Shown one piece after another: positions 31,743-33,127 of a stretch of DNA of 33,127 bases. Numbering within the stretch: position 1 is the stretch's first letter; every line of letters begins with the position of its first letter. The position numbers and the translations under genes were made by a program. This stretch comes from Candidatus Baldrarchaeota archaeon (GTDB lineage Archaea; Asgardarchaeota; Baldrarchaeia; Baldrarchaeales; DXJG01): NCBI GenBank assembly GCA_016840485.1, contig JAEOSG010000013.1, positions 1 through 33,127 of the forward strand, given 5' to 3'. The notes below the pieces were generated by a model, which worked only from the letters and a program-made list of their open reading frames with translations, searched no databases and had not been told where the DNA came from.

Positions 31743-32114
31743 ATGTCCGAGTCGAGTAGTGAAACCTTAGAAGACGTACTTAAGGATCTTGAAGCTACGG
31801 TACCCGATATAGAGGCTGCTGCAATCGTTAGCATAGAAGGACTGCCAATTGCCTCAGCGTTGCCCACCGACGTAGATGAAACCCGAGTAGCTGCTATGAC
31901 AGCAGCTATGTTATCTCTAGGAGAAAGAGCTGCATCAGAGCTAGGAAAAGGAGAGCTAGAACAAATATTCGTTAAAGGTAAAGAGGGATATATAGTTACA
32001 ATGAGCGCTGGACCAAGTGCTGTGTTAACTGTGACAGCAAGAAAACAAGCAAAATTGGGCTTGATTTTTCACTACATGAAACAAGCAGCAGAAAAAATAT
32101 CAAAAATGATTTAA
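31743..32114 (+). CDS. Roadblock/LC7 domain protein 4
   Basis: A protein of 123 residues from the ATG at 31743; the track's GTG at 31734 is part of the SD AGGTGA. It is the most canonical Roadblock/LC7 member here: helix ETLEDVLKDLEATVPDI, strands EAAAIVSIEGLPIASALP, helix DETRVAAMTAAMLSLGERAASEL, then GELEQIFVKGKEGYIVTMSAG, AVLTVTARKQAKLGLIFHYM and a last helix. It resembles member 1 in overall layout. It follows the GTPase gene by about 65 bases, so it may have a separate promoter or be in the same transcript. A role as GTPase regulator or dimer partner is inferred from family and context. Confidence 0.9.
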   Translation: MSESSSETLEDVLKDLEATVPDIEAAAIVSIEGLPIASALPTDVDETRVAAMTAAMLSLGERAASELGKGELEQIFVKGKEGYIVTMSAGPSAVLTVTARKQAKLGLIFHYMKQAAEKISKMI

Positions 32115-32144
32115 AAATAGTATTAATAAAGCTAGGGGAAACAT

Positions 32145-32909
32145 ATGCGTATACTTGCACCAATATACAAACTTTACGAGTGGTTATTGTGGAAGCAAAT
32201 AAAACAAGGAGAAAAACCAAAACATATCGGCGTAATCCTAGACGGAAATAGACGTTATGCAAGACAACTAGGATTAGAAACATGGAATGGACATAAAATA
32301 GGTGCTGAAAAAGTAAAAGATTTCTTAGAATGGTGCTGGGAAGCAGGAATAAAGGTTGTAACCCTCTATGTTTTCAGCACAGAAAACTTCAATCGCAATA
32401 AAAGAGAAGTAGAAGAAATAATGAGACTGGCCAAACAAAAATTTGAAGAAGTTCTTACAGATCCTCGAATTCATAAACATCAAGTTAGAATAAAAGCCAT
32501 AGGAAGGCTGCACCTGCTACCCAAAGATTTACGTGATATCATAAGGAAAGCAGAAGAGGAAACTAAATCGTATAACAAATATTTCTTAAATGTTGCAATA
32601 GGATATGGTGGACGTGCCGAAATAGTTGATGCGTTCAGAAAAATTGCAAAAATGGTAGCAGAAGGGAAACTCAACCCTGAATTAATAGATGAAAATCTTG
32701 TCGAAAAACATTTATACACTGCAGGTTTACCGGATCCGGATCTTATTATCCGTACATCTGGTGAAGAAAGGCTCTCAGGTTTTCTTCTTTGGCAGTCAGC
32801 GTATTCTGAATTCTATTTCCTAGATGTTTATTGGCCTGCAATTAGAAAAATAGATTTATGGCGTGCTATAAGAACCTATCAGCAACGACAACGACGATTT
32901 GGACGATGA
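32145..32909 (+). CDS. uppS: cis-Prenyltransferase (polyprenyl/undecaprenyl diphosphate synthase family)
   Basis: A 254-residue Z-type isoprenyl diphosphate synthase that builds the long polyprenyl (dolichyl-type) carrier for N-glycosylation and surface polymers, working at the membrane face. HIGVILDGNRRYARQ (27-41) holds the catalytic D33 and the DGNRR diphosphate site. WNGHKIGAEKVKDFLEWC, LYVFSTENFNR, AIGYGGRAEIVDA, and the C-terminal LIIRTSGEERLSGFLLWQSAYSEFYF with RxSGExRLS-type contacts complete the enzyme. AGGGGA precedes the ATG. It follows Roadblock gene 4 by 30 bases. Chain length cannot be read from sequence. It converges with the PRC-barrel gene. Confidence 0.95.
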   Translation: MRILAPIYKLYEWLLWKQIKQGEKPKHIGVILDGNRRYARQLGLETWNGHKIGAEKVKDFLEWCWEAGIKVVTLYVFSTENFNRNKREVEEIMRLAKQKFEEVLTDPRIHKHQVRIKAIGRLHLLPKDLRDIIRKAEEETKSYNKYFLNVAIGYGGRAEIVDAFRKIAKMVAEGKLNPELIDENLVEKHLYTAGLPDPDLIIRTSGEERLSGFLLWQSAYSEFYFLDVYWPAIRKIDLWRAIRTYQQRQRRFGR

Positions 32910-32925
32910 CGTCCACTTACTCAAA

Positions 32926-33127
32926 TTATACATTTTCTTCCTTAACTAAGATAATGTCTTCGACTGCGTTGAGCCAGCGATATGGGATTAATATCCTCTG
33001 TTTACCGTTCGATGACTTAGTACTTACATCGATTTTCGCGACTTCTTTTTTTCTTAAATCAACTATAACGTCGACAACAGTTCCAATATACTTACCTAGA
33101 ATACTATATACTTTTTTACCGAGAAGG
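32926..33127 (-). CDS. PRC-barrel domain protein (N-terminus outside window)
   Basis: Below the ORF-track limit because it runs off the window. The minus strand frame gives 66 residues ending in TAA at 32926-32928, beginning LLGKKVYSILGKYIGTVVDVIVD and continuing with a VAKIDVSTK-like strand, RILIPYRWLNAVEDIILVKEE. The G-K-Y-I-G-x-V-x-D-V pattern and short strands are typical of PRC-barrel domains, small beta-barrels found in RimM, photosynthetic reaction centre H subunits and many stand-alone archaeal proteins. It converges with uppS, 16 bases apart. The missing part is upstream; a single-domain protein is likely but unproven. Confidence 0.8.
   Translation of the reverse strand, partial: LLGKKVYSILGKYIGTVVDVIVDLRKKEVAKIDVSTKSSNGKQRILIPYRWLNAVEDIILVKEENV

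Overview
This window is ordinary-looking archaeal chromosome: AT-rich, densely packed, with short operons on both strands. It has no insertion sequences, tRNAs, rRNAs or CRISPR arrays that I can see. The lineage is archaeal without doubt: TFB, TFE-beta, Nop5/fibrillarin, Gar1, GatD/GatE, eS8, SRP19 and archaeal Elp3, Trm1 and TrmG10. A ribosomal protein eS30 gene, a TFE-beta with its iron-sulfur motif, and a Roadblock/LC7 plus MglA-like GTPase cluster favour the TACK/Asgard side over Euryarchaeota. I cannot name a genus. SD-type ribosome sites (GGAGG, GGTGA) precede most genes and TTG is a frequent start codon.

Layout. 1-2.6 kb: the tail of a P-loop kinase-like gene and UPF0201 on the + strand, converging on a minus-strand pair for tRNA maturation (TrmG10, then RNase Z). 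2.8-5.25 kb: an AmrS-type radical SAM gene and a small zinc-ribbon gene, converging on a PflX-like (COG1313) radical SAM gene with an unusual cysteine spacing. 5.4-7.2 kb: glmS. 7.46-13.4 kb: a winged-helix regulator ending in an EF-hand-like loop, gatE (+), and the minus-strand pair elp3-gatD. 13.5-13.7 kb: eS30, missed by the ORF track. 14.0-17.65 kb: a membrane-anchored surface subtilase preceded by a long RNA hairpin. 17.7-19.4 kb: pyrD-pyrK (minus).

19.8-21.8 kb: the C/D-box RNP operon nop5-flpA. 21.9-23.4 kb: UPF0216 and a COG1395 HTH regulator, converging on rnhB. 24.1-26.1 kb: trm1 and rlmE. 26.1-28.5 kb (minus): eS8, SRP19, gar1, tfb, tfeB. 28.6-29.6 kb: hypE. 29.75-32.9 kb: four Roadblock/LC7 genes around one MglA-like GTPase, then a cis-prenyltransferase. 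The right end holds the C-terminus of a PRC-barrel protein.

Most of the region supports RNA maturation, translation and basal transcription. The least explained parts are the Roadblock/GTPase module, the regulator with the EF-hand-like tail, the CX4CX2C radical SAM protein, the hairpin leader of the subtilase, and several palindromic promoter elements. None of these was tested by database search; all rest on reading the sequence.
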